NCBI RefSeq assembly: GCF_001904745.1
Contig: NZ_MRCD01000013.1
Location: forward strand, 37,039 to 101,038
From: Calothrix sp. HK-06
GTDB lineage: Bacteria > Cyanobacteriota > Cyanobacteriia > Cyanobacteriales > Nostocaceae
Length of the DNA stretch: 64,000 nt
Direction: 5' to 3'
Shown piece after piece: positions 30,689 to 41,280 of this stretch (positions are counted from its first letter, which is position 1; the number at the start of each line of letters is the position of its first letter). A program made the translations under genes and the position numbers. The notes beneath the pieces were generated by a model that did not search any database, had not been told where the DNA came from, and was given only the letters and a program-made list of their open reading frames with translations.

Positions 30689-33424
30689 ATGTGGCTCCAA
30701 CTAAAAAAACGACTTTGGCAATGGCGTGTTGTCTTAATAACATCTCCTAGCGTAGCAATCATGATTATTGCCGGGAGTATGTTGGGATGGTTTCAGCTAT
30801 TAGAATGGGCAATATTAGAGCAGTTTTTCGTGATGCGTCCACAAAAACCAGCTGAAAAGCGCGTACTAGTTGTTACTTTTGACGAAAAAGATATTACTAA
30901 TACGGGTAAAGCATTAATACCTGATAGTGTTATTGCCTCAGCAATTACAAAAATCAGGCGCCAAAATCCTGCTGCCATTGGTATGGATATCTACCGAGAC
31001 TTACCAGTGGTATCAGGGCATGAACAACTAGTTGATGTCATGAAAAGCACACCTAATTTAATTGGGGTTAAAAAATTAGCAGGGCAAGGAGTGGCGCCTC
31101 CTGAAACTTTAGCAAAATTAAACCGTGTAGCACTCGCAGATTTTGTATTAGACTCAGACGGTAAAGTGCGACGAGGCTTGTTGACGGCAGGAGATAAAAA
31201 TGGAAATATTTACGAAAGTTTAGCTGTACGCTTAAGCCGAATGTATTTAGAACCCAAAGGAATAGAATTAAAAGCACTTGACGAAAGTGGCACTATTTTG
31301 GGTTTGGGTAAAGCTGTCTTTCAACCACTCCAGAAAAATCAAGAATTTAATTATTACGGCGCCGACTTAGGGGGATACCAAATTTTTCTTGATTATCGTG
31401 GTTATCAAGATAACTTTGAAACCGTCACACTGCAAGATGTGCTGAATGAATCAGTTCCAAAAGAGAAAATAAATTCACGCATTGTTTTGATTGGCTCAAT
31501 AGCTCCTAGCAGCAATGACTTTCATAGCGTTGGCTTTAAACGTGGATGGCGTCAATATAAACGAATGCCAGGAGTAATTATTCATGCCAACCTAACAAGT
31601 CAAATTTTGAGTGCGGCAATTGATGGAACACCTTTACTACGTGCATTATCTTTACCAGCCACATGGGTTTGGATTTTTAGCTGGTCATTGTTTGGTAGTT
31701 CGGTTAGCTGGCAATTATTGAAAGTCAGAGCATCATACAAAAAACCCTTTCCAGGATTGTTACTGGTTGGAATTATATTTTTTGCTGGTGTAATACTAGT
31801 TTTTAACTTTACTGCTTTCACATTCGGTTGGTGGATTCCTTCGATTTCGCCAATTTTAGCTTTACTTGTATCTACAGTTATTAGCACCATCTATCATAAA
31901 CAGTTCCAACTCGAACAAGCTAATCTTCAGCTTCAAGAATACTCACGTACCCTTGAGCAAAAAGTTTACTTACGTACACGTGAACTATCTTTAGCTAAAG
32001 AAAGTGCGGATATTGCGAACCAAGCTAAAAGTGAATTTTTGGCTTCGATGAGTCATGAGTTGCGAACACCTCTTAATGGTATTCTGGGATACGCCCAAAT
32101 TCTTCAACGTTCTCAAACTATGGCAAAGCGCGAGCTTGATGGTGTAAATATTATTCAGGAATGTGGCACGCATCTTTTGACTTTAATTAATGATATTTTA
32201 GATTTATCCAAAATTGAAGCTCGTAAATTAGAATTACACAATAGTAATTTTCATTTTTGTTCATTCTTAACAGGCATTATTGAAATGTGCCGAATTCGAG
32301 GGGAGCAAAAAAATATTGTTTTTGTTGCTAATCTAGATGAACAGCTACCTTTAGCTATTAATGCTGATGAAAAAAGATTACGGCAAATTTTAATTAATTT
32401 GATTGGTAATGCAATTAAATTTACTAATGAAGGGCAAATTTATTTTAATGTTAATGTATTAAATTCCAGCACAAATGAACAACAAACTAAAATTAATAAA
32501 ATTCGCTTTGAAATCATTGACACTGGAGTTGGAATGTCCACAGAGCAAATAGAAAAGATTTTTTTACCATTTGAACAAGTCGGAGAGAATAGAAAGCAGT
32601 CTGAAGGAACGGGATTAGGGTTAGCTATTAGTTCTAAAATTATTGAACTGATGGGTAGTAAAATAAATGTTGAAAGTCAATTAGGCGCCGGGAGTAGATT
32701 TTGGTTTGATGTTGATTTAATCGTTTCGCGTGAATTAGTCAAACCTCCAATGATACAGCCAATTAAGGACATAATTGGTTTTCGAGGTGATAAAAAGAAA
32801 ATACTTGTTGTTGATGACCAATGGGAAAACCGCTCGGTAATTAGTAATTTACTGGCATCAATTGGTTTTGATTGTTTTGAAGCAAGCAACGGTAAAGAAG
32901 CATTATTGCAAGCTGAACAGATATATCCTGATTTAATTATTACGGATTTAGCAATGCCAATAATGGATGGTTTTGAGTTAATGCGAAGCATCAAAAAAAC
33001 TCAAAATTTGCAAGAAATTATACTCATTGTTTCCTCTGCAAGTGCTTTTGAAACCGATAAAAATAATAGTTTAGCAGCCGGGGGAGATGATTTTATTCCA
33101 AAACCTATACAGCTTGATTTGTTGTTAAACATGTTAAAAAAATATTTAAAGCTGGAATGGATTTATACAGATAATCCAGAGCCAATTAAACATGATACAA
33201 TCCTCAGCCAAGAGTTAGTACTTCCACCCGCAACTGATTTGGATAAAATTCTCGACTTAGCAATGCGAGGGAATATTAAAGACATTCATAAAATATTGGA
33301 TATACTGGAAACCAGGGGTGAGCAATTTACTCCTTTTGTCTGTAAAGTGCGAGAACTAGCTGATAGTTATCAACCTAAAAAGATTAAAATATTTATTCAA
33401 AATATTAGTCAAGCGAAATTATGA
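30689..33424 (+). CDS. CHASE2-domain hybrid histidine kinase
   Basis: The protein of about 911 residues senses through an extracytoplasmic CHASE2 domain (about 45-325, [23 protein letters not shown] to [13 protein letters not shown]) followed by three membrane helices. HisKA contains [23 protein letters not shown] with the phosphorylatable His, and HATPase has [16 protein letters not shown] and [11 protein letters not shown]-terminal receiver domain has [15 protein letters not shown] and the conserved Lys in IPKPIQ. The stop overlaps the next ATG by four bases (ATGA), implying translational coupling to the second kinase. A DUF928 gene precedes it. Confidence 0.92.
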   Translation: MWLQLKKRLWQWRVVLITSPSVAIMIIAGSMLGWFQLLEWAILEQFFVMRPQKPAEKRVLVVTFDEKDITNTGKALIPDSVIASAITKIRRQNPAAIGMDIYRDLPVVSGHEQLVDVMKSTPNLIGVKKLAGQGVAPPETLAKLNRVALADFVLDSDGKVRRGLLTAGDKNGNIYESLAVRLSRMYLEPKGIELKALDESGTILGLGKAVFQPLQKNQEFNYYGADLGGYQIFLDYRGYQDNFETVTLQDVLNESVPKEKINSRIVLIGSIAPSSNDFHSVGFKRGWRQYKRMPGVIIHANLTSQILSAAIDGTPLLRALSLPATWVWIFSWSLFGSSVSWQLLKVRASYKKPFPGLLLVGIIFFAGVILVFNFTAFTFGWWIPSISPILALLVSTVISTIYHKQFQLEQANLQLQEYSRTLEQKVYLRTRELSLAKESADIANQAKSEFLASMSHELRTPLNGILGYAQILQRSQTMAKRELDGVNIIQECGTHLLTLINDILDLSKIEARKLELHNSNFHFCSFLTGIIEMCRIRGEQKNIVFVANLDEQLPLAINADEKRLRQILINLIGNAIKFTNEGQIYFNVNVLNSSTNEQQTKINKIRFEIIDTGVGMSTEQIEKIFLPFEQVGENRKQSEGTGLGLAISSKIIELMGSKINVESQLGAGSRFWFDVDLIVSRELVKPPMIQPIKDIIGFRGDKKKILVVDDQWENRSVISNLLASIGFDCFEASNGKEALLQAEQIYPDLIITDLAMPIMDGFELMRSIKKTQNLQEIILIVSSASAFETDKNNSLAAGGDDFIPKPIQLDLLLNMLKKYLKLEWIYTDNPEPIKHDTILSQELVLPPATDLDKILDLAMRGNIKDIHKILDILETRGEQFTPFVCKVRELADSYQPKKIKIFIQNISQAKL

Positions 33425-34737
33425 AACAACACACATTTAATAAAGCGACTATCTTAATAGTAGACGATAATCAAAATAATCTGAAAGTGCTATGTGAAGC
33501 AATTGCAGATTCAGGTTGGGAAATTTTAGTAGCTAATGATGGTGAAAGCGCTATAGAACAAGCTCAATACGCTCACCCAGACCTGATACTACTCGATGTC
33601 ATGATGCCAGGAATCGATGGATTTGATACTTGCCAACATCTTAAATCTAATTCCTTGACTCGTGAAATTCCAATTATCTTTATGACAGCTTTATCAGATA
33701 CAATCGATAAAGTAAAAGGTCTTTCTATTGGTGGTGTTGATTATGTTACAAAGCCATTTCACACTGACGAAGTCTTAGCTCGCATTAATGTACATCTTCA
33801 ACTACGCTCTTTAAATAAACAACTCGAAGAGCAAAAGCTAGACTTAGAAAAGCGTGTTGCTGTACGTACTAATGAACTATCGCAAGCACTACACGAATTA
33901 CAGCAATCTCAACTACAGCTAGTACAAAGCGAAAAAATGTCAACGCTGGGTCAATTAGTTGCTAGTGTTGCACATGAAATAAATAATCCGGTTGGATTTA
34001 TTACAGGTAATTTAAGTCACTTAGCAGATTATACTTATAAAATAATTAATCATTTACAAATTTATCGCCGTAATTATTCTGAACCAGTCATAGAAATTAT
34101 TCAGGATGAAAAAGAAATTTGTTTAGATGAGTTAATTAAAGAAATTCCAGACGTTATCTCCTCAATGGAAGTTGGAATTGATAGAATTTCTAATATTAGT
34201 ACTAGTTTAAGAAATTTTTCGCGTTCGGATACTTCTAGTAAAGTTGAATTTGACATTCATCAAGGGATTGAAAGCACTTTAATGATTTTAAAACCTCGTT
34301 TGAAGTCAAATAAAAAGCATCCACAAATAGAAATTATCAAACAGTATGGTAATTTGCCTCTTGTTAACTGTTATCCTGGACAGCTTAATCAAGTTTTTAT
34401 GAACGTTGTTTCTAATGCTATAGATGCTTTAGAAGAATCAGTAGAATTTTTAGAAAAGCAAGAAAAAAATCAAGCTATTTTAACAATAAATATTATTACA
34501 AAACAGGAAAATGAAGAGTACATTAGTATTTTAATTAAAGATAATGGATTAGGAATGAACGCAGAAACAGAAGCAAGAATTTTTGACCAATTTTTTACCA
34601 CAAAATCTATTGGAAAAGGAACAGGTTTAGGATTATCAATTAGTCGGCAAATTATTGAAAAACATGGAGGAACAATTTCTTGTACCTCTAATTTAGGTCA
34701 AGGCACAAAATTTACTATTAAAATTCCAATTTCTTAA
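33421..34737 (+). CDS. Response-regulator/histidine-kinase hybrid
   Basis: The 438-residue soluble protein starts with a receiver domain ([31 protein letters not shown] with the phospho-accepting Asp, YVTKPF), then a coiled coil (about 130-165), then a kinase of the HEINNP type ([22 protein letters not shown]) and an HATPase with [15 protein letters not shown] and [14 protein letters not shown]. It overlaps the CHASE2 kinase gene by four bases, so the two probably form a phosphorelay. The usual output domain is missing; its target must be encoded elsewhere. The coding end is about 170 bases before the CHAT gene. Confidence 0.92.
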   Translation: MKQHTFNKATILIVDDNQNNLKVLCEAIADSGWEILVANDGESAIEQAQYAHPDLILLDVMMPGIDGFDTCQHLKSNSLTREIPIIFMTALSDTIDKVKGLSIGGVDYVTKPFHTDEVLARINVHLQLRSLNKQLEEQKLDLEKRVAVRTNELSQALHELQQSQLQLVQSEKMSTLGQLVASVAHEINNPVGFITGNLSHLADYTYKIINHLQIYRRNYSEPVIEIIQDEKEICLDELIKEIPDVISSMEVGIDRISNISTSLRNFSRSDTSSKVEFDIHQGIESTLMILKPRLKSNKKHPQIEIIKQYGNLPLVNCYPGQLNQVFMNVVSNAIDALEESVEFLEKQEKNQAILTINIITKQENEEYISILIKDNGLGMNAETEARIFDQFFTTKSIGKGTGLGLSISRQIIEKHGGTISCTSNLGQGTKFTIKIPIS

Positions 34738-34857
34738 TTTTTAATTCAATTTTAACTAAATTATATATAAAATTTATAGTAACTTACGCAAATAAACCTG
34801 CTCTTTACGCATTCATTGTCGCAGACAAATCATCATTTTCATTACATGCTATCAACG

Positions 34858-34887
34858 AAGAAACCAGGTTTCATCATCAATCCTGGA
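34858..34887. repeat. REP element, AGG variant
   Basis: GAAGAAACCAGGTTTCATC followed by AATCCTGG forms a short hairpin before the CHAT gene. It is a member of the GAAACCAGGTTTC family. Confidence 0.45.
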
Positions 34888-34917
34888 CAAAAATAATCCA
34901 TTACAATTAGCGTGAGT

Positions 34918-37554
34918 ATGACCAATCAAAAAAAATATATTAGTTTAATTACGAGTACAAAACGAAAAAGTAATTTTTTAATTCGTGTGCTGCTTCAATT
35001 CAGTATCGCATTTTTAGCTTTTTTGCTAGTAGTAAATATGGCGCCTGCAAATGCAAATAAGCACGAATCATCACATATTTTAGCTCAATACACTCAGCAA
35101 AATTTAAGCACCACTATTCAAAGTACTACATCATCTCTTGACCAAGGTAGAATTCGATATGAAGCTGGACGATTTACCGAAGCTGCCAACATCTGGCAAC
35201 AAGCAGCAGTTAATTATCAACGTCAAGGAGATATAAATAATCAAGCATGGAGTTTAAGTTACTTATCACTTGCTTACCAAAATTTAGGAGAGTGGAAAAA
35301 AGCTCAAACTGCAATTGACGAGAGCCTGAAAATATTACAGAATAACTCGAACAAAATCGTAAATCCTTTATTATTAGCAGTTGTTTTAAATATTGAGGGT
35401 AGCTTAAAAATTTCCATCGGGCAACCCGAAGCTGCCTTAAAAAGTTGGCAAGAAGCAGAACAAGCTTATACAGCAGCAAACGATATATCCGGTCAAATTG
35501 GTAGCAAAATCAATCAAGCTCAAGCATTGCAAGCTTTAGGTTTATACCGTCGTGCTAAAGACGTATTAACAGAAGTTAATAAAAAATTAGTTAATCAACA
35601 AGATTTATCGCTTAGACTCAAAGCTTTACGAAGTTTGGGTGTTGCGCTGCAAGTTGTTGGTGATTTGCAGCAATCTGAAAAGGCTTTAAAAGAAAGTCTT
35701 ACTCTCAGTCAAAAATTAGGTTCAGTTGCTGACACAAGTGAAATTCTATTTAGTTTGGGCAATACGAAACGCAGCTTACCACAAAATGAAGAAGCTCTCT
35801 CTTATTATAAACAAGCTTTCTCAATAGCTACAAATCCTAGAGTTCAGGTAGAAGCTTTACTTAACCAATTAAGTATCTATGTTGAAACATCAAAAATAAA
35901 CGAAGCTGTTGAACTTGTACCAAAAATCAAACCGCTATTATCAAAACTTCCTACAAGTCGGATGTCAATTTACGCAGAAGTTAATTTTGCTACAAGTATT
36001 AAGCGTTTACCCCAGAAAGACGACAGTACAACTTGGCAATATCAGGCAGCTCAAATTTTAGCTCGTGCAATACAAGATTCTGAAAATATAGGTGATTTGC
36101 GCGCTAAGTCCTACTCTTTAAACGAGCTAGGAAAATTATACGAGTCTTCGCAGCAGCCAGAATTAGCGTTAAAATTGAGTAATCAAGCTCTTTCTATTGC
36201 ACAAGCCATTAATGCTTCTGATATTACCTACCAAGCTGCTTGGCAAATTGGGCGCCTGAATAAAAGTAAAGGTAATATTGAAGTAGCATCGAGAGCATAT
36301 AGCTCTGCTGTAGAAATTCTCAAATCACTACGTAGCGATTTGGTAGCAGTAAATCCGAATATTCAGTTTTCGTTTCAAGAAAGCGTTGAACCTGTTTATC
36401 GCGAATACGTATCATTACTACTAACCTCAAATCCGAATCAAGAAAATCTCAAAAAAGCACGTGAAATTATTGAAGCGTTGCAACTTGCTGAACTCGATAA
36501 TTTTTTCCGTGAAGCTTGTATTGACACCAAACCGCAACAAATCGATAAAATAGATACACAAGCAGCAGTAATATATCCAATTATCTTACAAGATCGTCTG
36601 GAAGTCATTTTGTCAATGCCCAATGGTGAAGCACTTTCAAGTTACCGTACACAGCTTGGGCAACGCGACATTGAAAATACAATAAAATTAATGCGTCAAT
36701 CGCTTAATCCTGTATTCTCTAATGACTTAAGATTAAAGACATCACAGCAACTATATAACTGGCTAATCCGTTCAGCAGAAGAAAAACTAGCAAGTCGCGG
36801 TATTAAAACTTTAGTTTTTGTACTTGATGGTTCGCTTCGCAATATCCCAATAGCTGCTTTATACGATGGCAAACAATACTTATTAGAAAAGTATAATATT
36901 GCACTGTCTCCTGGCTTACAAATTATGCGCTCGCAATCTGTTTTTAACAGGCGCCTAAAAGTAATCGCAGCAGGGTTAAGCGAAGCAAATCAAGGATTTA
37001 AAGCATTACCTGCCGTCAAATCTGAAGTTACAAACATTTCTGCCAAATTGCCAACAAAGCTACTACTTAATGATAAATTTACTGACTTAAATTTAAAAAA
37101 CTTAATTAAATCTACACCTTTTTCTGTTTTACATTTGGCAACACACGGTCAATTTAGTAGCAGGTCAGATGACACATATATTGTCACTTGGAATGGCAGA
37201 ATTAACGTTAAGGATTTAGATGAACTATTAAAAGTCCGTTCTGAACCAGATTCAGTACCTGTAGATTTAATTGTTCTCAGTGCTTGTCAAACTGCTAAAG
37301 GTGATAACCGTGCAATTTTAGGATTAGCTGGAGTCGCTGTGCGTTCAGGCGCCCGTAGTACTATAGCGACTTTATGGGCAGTACAAGACGAGGCAACCGC
37401 AAAATTTATGGTGGAATTTTATAAACAACTCAGTACTCCTGGCATAAGTAAAGCTCAAGCATTACGTAACACTCAAATTACATTCTTAAAAGATAAAGAC
37501 TTTTTACATCCATTTTACTGGGCGCCGTTCGTTTTAATTGGTGACTGGCTTTGA
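34918..37554 (+). CDS. TPR-CHAT protein (caspase-like peptidase fold), exported
   Basis: The protein of about 878 residues has an N-terminal hydrophobic signal (LIRVLLQFSIAFLAFLLVV), about ten TPR units (about 70-470, such as AWSLSYLSLAYQNLGEWKKAQ) and a C-terminal CHAT domain. The caspase-like dyad is intact: HLATHGQFSSR and LILVLSACQTAKG-type motif, here IVLSACQTAKGDN. GVAVRSGARSTIATLW follows. CHAT proteases cleave proteins or act in programmed responses; the native target is unknown. It follows the coupled kinases and is paralogous to the gene at 61341. An ATG at 34918 is preferred to the GTG at 34912. Confidence 0.9.
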   Translation: MTNQKKYISLITSTKRKSNFLIRVLLQFSIAFLAFLLVVNMAPANANKHESSHILAQYTQQNLSTTIQSTTSSLDQGRIRYEAGRFTEAANIWQQAAVNYQRQGDINNQAWSLSYLSLAYQNLGEWKKAQTAIDESLKILQNNSNKIVNPLLLAVVLNIEGSLKISIGQPEAALKSWQEAEQAYTAANDISGQIGSKINQAQALQALGLYRRAKDVLTEVNKKLVNQQDLSLRLKALRSLGVALQVVGDLQQSEKALKESLTLSQKLGSVADTSEILFSLGNTKRSLPQNEEALSYYKQAFSIATNPRVQVEALLNQLSIYVETSKINEAVELVPKIKPLLSKLPTSRMSIYAEVNFATSIKRLPQKDDSTTWQYQAAQILARAIQDSENIGDLRAKSYSLNELGKLYESSQQPELALKLSNQALSIAQAINASDITYQAAWQIGRLNKSKGNIEVASRAYSSAVEILKSLRSDLVAVNPNIQFSFQESVEPVYREYVSLLLTSNPNQENLKKAREIIEALQLAELDNFFREACIDTKPQQIDKIDTQAAVIYPIILQDRLEVILSMPNGEALSSYRTQLGQRDIENTIKLMRQSLNPVFSNDLRLKTSQQLYNWLIRSAEEKLASRGIKTLVFVLDGSLRNIPIAALYDGKQYLLEKYNIALSPGLQIMRSQSVFNRRLKVIAAGLSEANQGFKALPAVKSEVTNISAKLPTKLLLNDKFTDLNLKNLIKSTPFSVLHLATHGQFSSRSDDTYIVTWNGRINVKDLDELLKVRSEPDSVPVDLIVLSACQTAKGDNRAILGLAGVAVRSGARSTIATLWAVQDEATAKFMVEFYKQLSTPGISKAQALRNTQITFLKDKDFLHPFYWAPFVLIGDWL

Positions 37555-37620
37555 GAAACCAGGTTTCTATTTAGATTTAGCTTTTCTATTATAAGTTGTC
37601 ATAAGAAACCTGGTTTCTAT
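37554..37620. repeat. REP pair between the CHAT and kinase genes
   Basis: AGAAACCAGGTTTCTAT and AGAAACCTGGTTTCTAT lie about 50 bases apart. Each is itself near-palindromic and together they can form a long hairpin. The right copy overlaps the stop codon of the minus-strand kinase gene, so it may terminate both convergent genes. Confidence 0.6.
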
Positions 37621-39101
37621 TTCGATACCAAAAACCCGCTTTCTGGCTCATTAACAGCTTCTAATGGTAAGAAAATAGTCATGACTTCACCATGTTTAGG
37701 ACGCTGACGTACAATTAACTTACCGCCTATAGCTTGAAATAAATGCTTTGTCGCTGCCAAATTTAAACTAATGGTTCCAGTTTCTGGTTGAAACATCAGC
37801 AACTGACCGATAGCTTTGCGAATTGGTGGTGTACATTCATGTTTGTTAGCATTTGTATCATCACCTTGTAACAAAGGCAGTAATTGTAACTTAAGCTGGT
37901 TGCCAGCAGTGACAAATTGCACTTGAAGTTGGCTACCAGAAGGTAAATTTCGAGCAAAGTTCTCAATCAAATTGGTGAGAACTCTATCCAACATATTAGG
38001 ATTACTTATAACTGTTGGTAGCTTTTGCGGTAAAACTACATTTAAATTTAAATTACGACGGCTTGCTGCTTGTTGCCAACGAGGAATACTTTCTTGTAAT
38101 ACTTGCTCTAAACACATTGGAGTTAACTGTGTCCCGGAAGAACTACCCGACGTATTAGATGTTTCTAATTCCGCTGCTCTAAACAATAATTCCATCCGGT
38201 CAATTTGCTCTGTACACTCTGCATCTATCATCTGTAGTCGCTTAATAACATTCGCCGGCAAATCTTTATATTTAAGTAATAACCGTGTCATTGTACGAAT
38301 AGTTGCCAAAGGAGTACGAACTTCGTGAGCAAAAGCTTGGAGAAGTTCTACGTCGGAACGGTATGAGCTAGCTGAGGAAATTGGCATGTGATGAGATTGA
38401 CGGACATCGCTTTCTACAACTAGCAAATCATCTCTATCATTAGTAGAAGCTGATTTTATATCTTTGTTTTCTGAAAACTCTGTTAAAAGCAATTGGCTAA
38501 ACTGTGTTACTACCCGAAAATCAGGCGCCACTTCTCCATACCTTTCTACTAAAGAAGCTAAATCGGCAAATTCATCAGGGTTGACCAACATTATGCGCGC
38601 ACCTAAAGCTTTCCAAGCTTGTTGTACGACTTCGGGGTCAAACGAAAATGAAAATAATCTATCACCATTTTCATCTTCACCCAAAACCAGCACTAGTTGA
38701 AAAGCATTTGTAAACACTAGGCAAAATTGTTCTGAACCTAATGGGTCTTGTGCAAGTAACGGTAGTACAGGCTCAGATGGATGCGAACTTAATTCTGGTA
38801 CTTTTACAGTAGGCATCTGAAACGGCATTAACGCTAAAGGGTTAAATGGCTTTGCTGTAAAAGTAATTGTTTGAAGATTCTGGGTTAGTTCAAGCTGGCT
38901 AAAAAGCGGTGCGGGTGCAGCTAAAACTAAGCCTTGAGTGTTATCGTTAATACTATTGCCGAGTGTATTTAACAGTAGTTTCTCGGTTGCTGCTAAACTC
39001 AGGCGCCATTGACTTTCCGCGTTTGCAGAGCAAGAAGGCGCCATAGGTGTTTGGTTGGCGGCTAAAATATCACTCAGGCTTGGCAGAATCCATTTATACA
39101 C
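37617..39101 (-). CDS. Sensor-kinase-like protein with degenerate ATP-binding domain
   Basis: The 494-residue soluble protein has an N-terminal sensory region (about 1-230, no recognised domain), a HisKA-like helix pair with FAHEVRTPLATIRTMTRLLL (His about 260) and a C-terminal region resembling HATPase. The N box is present (VLTNLIENFARNLP) but the DxGxG motif expected after it is absent, and the GxGLGL lid is replaced by ETGTISLNLAATKHLF. It may bind nucleotide poorly or act as a phosphotransfer or scaffold protein. Related proteins seem common in cyanobacteria. It is transcribed alone and converges with the CHAT gene. Confidence 0.75.
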   Translation of the reverse strand: MYKWILPSLSDILAANQTPMAPSCSANAESQWRLSLAATEKLLLNTLGNSINDNTQGLVLAAPAPLFSQLELTQNLQTITFTAKPFNPLALMPFQMPTVKVPELSSHPSEPVLPLLAQDPLGSEQFCLVFTNAFQLVLVLGEDENGDRLFSFSFDPEVVQQAWKALGARIMLVNPDEFADLASLVERYGEVAPDFRVVTQFSQLLLTEFSENKDIKSASTNDRDDLLVVESDVRQSHHMPISSASSYRSDVELLQAFAHEVRTPLATIRTMTRLLLKYKDLPANVIKRLQMIDAECTEQIDRMELLFRAAELETSNTSGSSSGTQLTPMCLEQVLQESIPRWQQAASRRNLNLNVVLPQKLPTVISNPNMLDRVLTNLIENFARNLPSGSQLQVQFVTAGNQLKLQLLPLLQGDDTNANKHECTPPIRKAIGQLLMFQPETGTISLNLAATKHLFQAIGGKLIVRQRPKHGEVMTIFLPLEAVNEPESGFLVSK

Positions 39102-39474
39102 AATTTTTCACCCCTTCAGAGAGAGCGCGATATCAATAGGTTTGATAAGCATACACAACTACTACGAGGTTATATGGATTTGCGTCTGTATGAAAGTCGT
39201 AGAACCGAACATGCAAAGGGCAATTTCCCCGCTAAACACTAGAAGCCGCAATTAAAATACGTAGTTGTTCAAATTGTACATAAATTTTAATAACCAATTG
39301 ATTAGTATCTATTGGCGATTCGTTTATCTTCCATTTCCATCAATTGATAGATATTGAACCATTACCTGTGATTGATGGAATAAAGCTTTAAACGAAGCAA
39401 AACTATAGTATTGGTTGTCCTTTATAAACTCCTCACACTCGACGCACACCTTACCCAGTAGTTTATTTGAACGG
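39102..39474. other. Intergenic region between divergent genes
   Basis: No reading frame or repeat of note was recognised. It must carry the promoters of the degenerate kinase gene and the first BON lipoprotein gene. Confidence 0.4.
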
Positions 39475-39936
39475 ATGAAAATGAAAAAACTAATTCCATT
39501 ACTCATCAGTAGCGTACTAGTTGCAGGAGTAGCGGCTTGTGAATCTAGCTCAAAAACAAGTGCAGATGCACCTAACACTACCAACGAAGCTGCACAAGCA
39601 CCAGCAAAAGAAGCTTCTCAACAAGCTCAAAACGACGCTACAAGTCAAGTACGCCAAGACCAGCTTAATTCAGACATTCGTGCGCGTGAGCAACGCAACA
39701 ACGCTACAGGTGGCGATGATGAACGTGATGGCGATGATTTAGAAAGCGAAGTTCGCAGTAAGTTAGAGGCTAATCTACCAGCTAGCCGTTTAAAAGTTGA
39801 TGAGGACGACGGTACTATCGTCATTACTGGAACAGTGCCAACGCAAGAGCAATTAAACAAAATTCCGACTTTAGCACAAGAAATTAAAGGGGTCACAGGT
39901 GTAAAAGTAAATGCTAAAGTGGCGCCGGGTCAGTAA
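39475..39936 (+). CDS. BON-domain lipoprotein, copy 1
   Basis: The protein of about 153 residues has a lipoprotein signal (MKKLIPLLISSVLVAGVAAC), with the Cys as lipidation site. A low-complexity Ala/Gln/Asn linker follows, then one BON domain at the C-terminus (VRSKLEANLPASRLKVDEDDGTIVITGTVPTQEQLNKI). BON domains bind membranes or envelope polymers. The longer frame from 39415 would place extra residues before the signal, so the ATG at 39475 is preferred. It is paralogous to the gene 350 bases downstream. A role in envelope stress is possible but not shown. Confidence 0.82.
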   Translation: MKMKKLIPLLISSVLVAGVAACESSSKTSADAPNTTNEAAQAPAKEASQQAQNDATSQVRQDQLNSDIRAREQRNNATGGDDERDGDDLESEVRSKLEANLPASRLKVDEDDGTIVITGTVPTQEQLNKIPTLAQEIKGVTGVKVNAKVAPGQ

Positions 39937-39965
39937 TTAAAAGACATTCTTGTAATATCTTGTGG

Positions 39966-39985
39966 AACAGGCAAGGATGCCTGTT
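39966..39985 (+). terminator. AACAGGCA hairpin after the first BON gene
   Basis: AACAGGCA and TGCCTGTT pair around a 4-base loop about 30 bases after the stop codon. A similar GCACAGGCA hairpin occurs at 58843. The T run is weak, so it is either a terminator or a dispersed hairpin. Confidence 0.5.
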
Positions 39986-40291
39986 TCATATGCTTACAAG
40001 AGGGTAATGTAATATAAAATACTTATTTTTAATTTAAACTACTAGTTGACTAATAAAAACATTGCAATAAAATAGTTCAGTTAAAGCGCATCTAGAGATA
40101 GCAGATTTTCTTAAATCTGTTAGTATCTAGTCACGTTGATAAACATATTCAACAGTTTAGTACTCAGTTATTTGAGTGCTTGACTAGAATGCCTTTGCCA
40201 TTTCACATTTAATGAAAGTTTTAAGATTTGCTCCTCAGTACCGCACACCCTATTAACTAATCGCTGTTCATTACTCAAGAGCGGAGTAGAA
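39986..40291. other. Intergenic region with an imperfect 39-base hairpin
   Basis: CTAGAGATAGCAGATTT and AAATCTGTTAGTATCTAG at about 40091-40129 form an imperfect long stem around TCTT. The promoter of the second BON gene must lie here. No reading frame was recognised. Confidence 0.4.
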
Positions 40292-40750
40292 ATGAAAAAG
40301 ATAATCCCATTTTTAGTTAGCGGTATTTTGATGGTTGGTGCCGTAGCTTGCCAACAAGATGCCTCGAAAACTTCAGACGCAGGTACTACTAACGAAGCTC
40401 CTGCAACCACTGCAAAAGAAGCAACTTCCAAAACTGCTGACAATGCTAAAACTGCTGTTACAGACACAGCTACTAAAGCTAATAATGCTGCTAAAGGTAC
40501 TGAAGCAGGCGCCAAAACAGCAGTAACGGGAGCAGGTGGTGTAAAAACTATCGTTAAAAACCGTTTAGAAGAAAAGTTTCCTGGCAGCAAACTATCTGTA
40601 GAAGAAAAAGAAGGTGTACTAACAGTTAAAGGTACCGTGCCTGATGAAGCAACCCTCAAGAAAATTGAGCCTGCTGTAAAAGAGTACAAATTCCAAGGTG
40701 TTAAAACTGTTAAGGTTGAAGCTACCGTTGCTGGTAAGAAACCACAATAA
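40292..40750 (+). CDS. BON-domain lipoprotein, copy 2
   Basis: The 152-residue paralogue of the preceding protein has a lipobox in MVGAVAC, an Ala/Thr/Lys-rich linker with repeated TxATKAxNAA-type segments and one C-terminal BON domain (VKNRLEEKFPGSKLSVEEKEGVLTVKGTVPDEATLKKIEP). The tandem arrangement and shared domain order indicate duplication. A strong intrinsic terminator follows at about 40792, so transcription ends here. Confidence 0.82.
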   Translation: MKKIIPFLVSGILMVGAVACQQDASKTSDAGTTNEAPATTAKEATSKTADNAKTAVTDTATKANNAAKGTEAGAKTAVTGAGGVKTIVKNRLEEKFPGSKLSVEEKEGVLTVKGTVPDEATLKKIEPAVKEYKFQGVKTVKVEATVAGKKPQ

Positions 40751-40791
40751 TTAGTTTCATTAAAAGCTAATAATCAAATCAATATATTATG

Positions 40792-40825
40792 GGACTTACT
40801 AAATACGTGTAAGTCCTATTTTTTA
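40792..40825 (+). terminator. Intrinsic terminator of the second BON gene
   Basis: GGACTTAC (40792-40799) and GTAAGTCC (40809-40816) form the stem, followed by TATTTTTT. This is a typical factor-independent terminator. Confidence 0.75.
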
Positions 40826-40835
40826 AAAAGTTAGT

Positions 40836-41093
40836 TCATCGAGTTAATTCACGCCAAGTAATAGCACCTACTATTCCATCGGCAGTTAAACCACGACGAG
40901 CTTGAAAAGCTTTAACTGCACTTTCTGTTATGGCGCCAAACGTGCCATCAATAGTAACAGGATAGCCATTAGAGCGTAATAGCCTTTGCAATACTCTAAC
41001 AGACTCACCCGAATTGCCGAAACGTAAAGTAGGTAGCCCATTAGTGTTGGCTAGTAATCGCATAGTTGGTTGTTGAGATTCTGAGGTTTCCAT
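40836..41093 (-). CDS. Small peptidoglycan-binding-domain protein
   Basis: The product of about 85 residues consists mainly of one PG_binding_1 domain: LRFGNSGESVRVLQRLLRSNGYPVTIDGTFGAITESAVKAFQARRGLTADGIVGAITWREL. No signal peptide or catalytic domain is attached. The ATG at 41093 is preferred over the frame start at 41132. It lies downstream of ftsH on the same strand, with a REP hairpin between, and is probably transcribed separately. Confidence 0.8.
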   Translation of the reverse strand: METSESQQPTMRLLANTNGLPTLRFGNSGESVRVLQRLLRSNGYPVTIDGTFGAITESAVKAFQARRGLTADGIVGAITWRELTR

Positions 41094-41225
41094 ATTAAAT
41101 CCTTTATAAAATCTTAATGCGTGTAGTTTCAACCGTATTGCTTTGGCTTTATCGCTTACTCACAAGTTAATTACTTACTATGGAAACTACAAATATAATT
41201 TATATAAATACGGAAATAAAACAAA

Positions 41226-41260
41226 GAAACCAGGTTTCTTGAAGAAACCTGGTTTCTAAC
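41226..41260. repeat. REP double palindrome between ftsH and the next gene
   Basis: AGAAACCAGGTTTCTT is followed after two bases by AGAAACCTGGTTTCT; the whole folds into one long hairpin. It lies just after the ftsH stop codon on the minus strand. Confidence 0.6.
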
Positions 41261-41280
41261 AGAATCTCAACTTGTAATAA

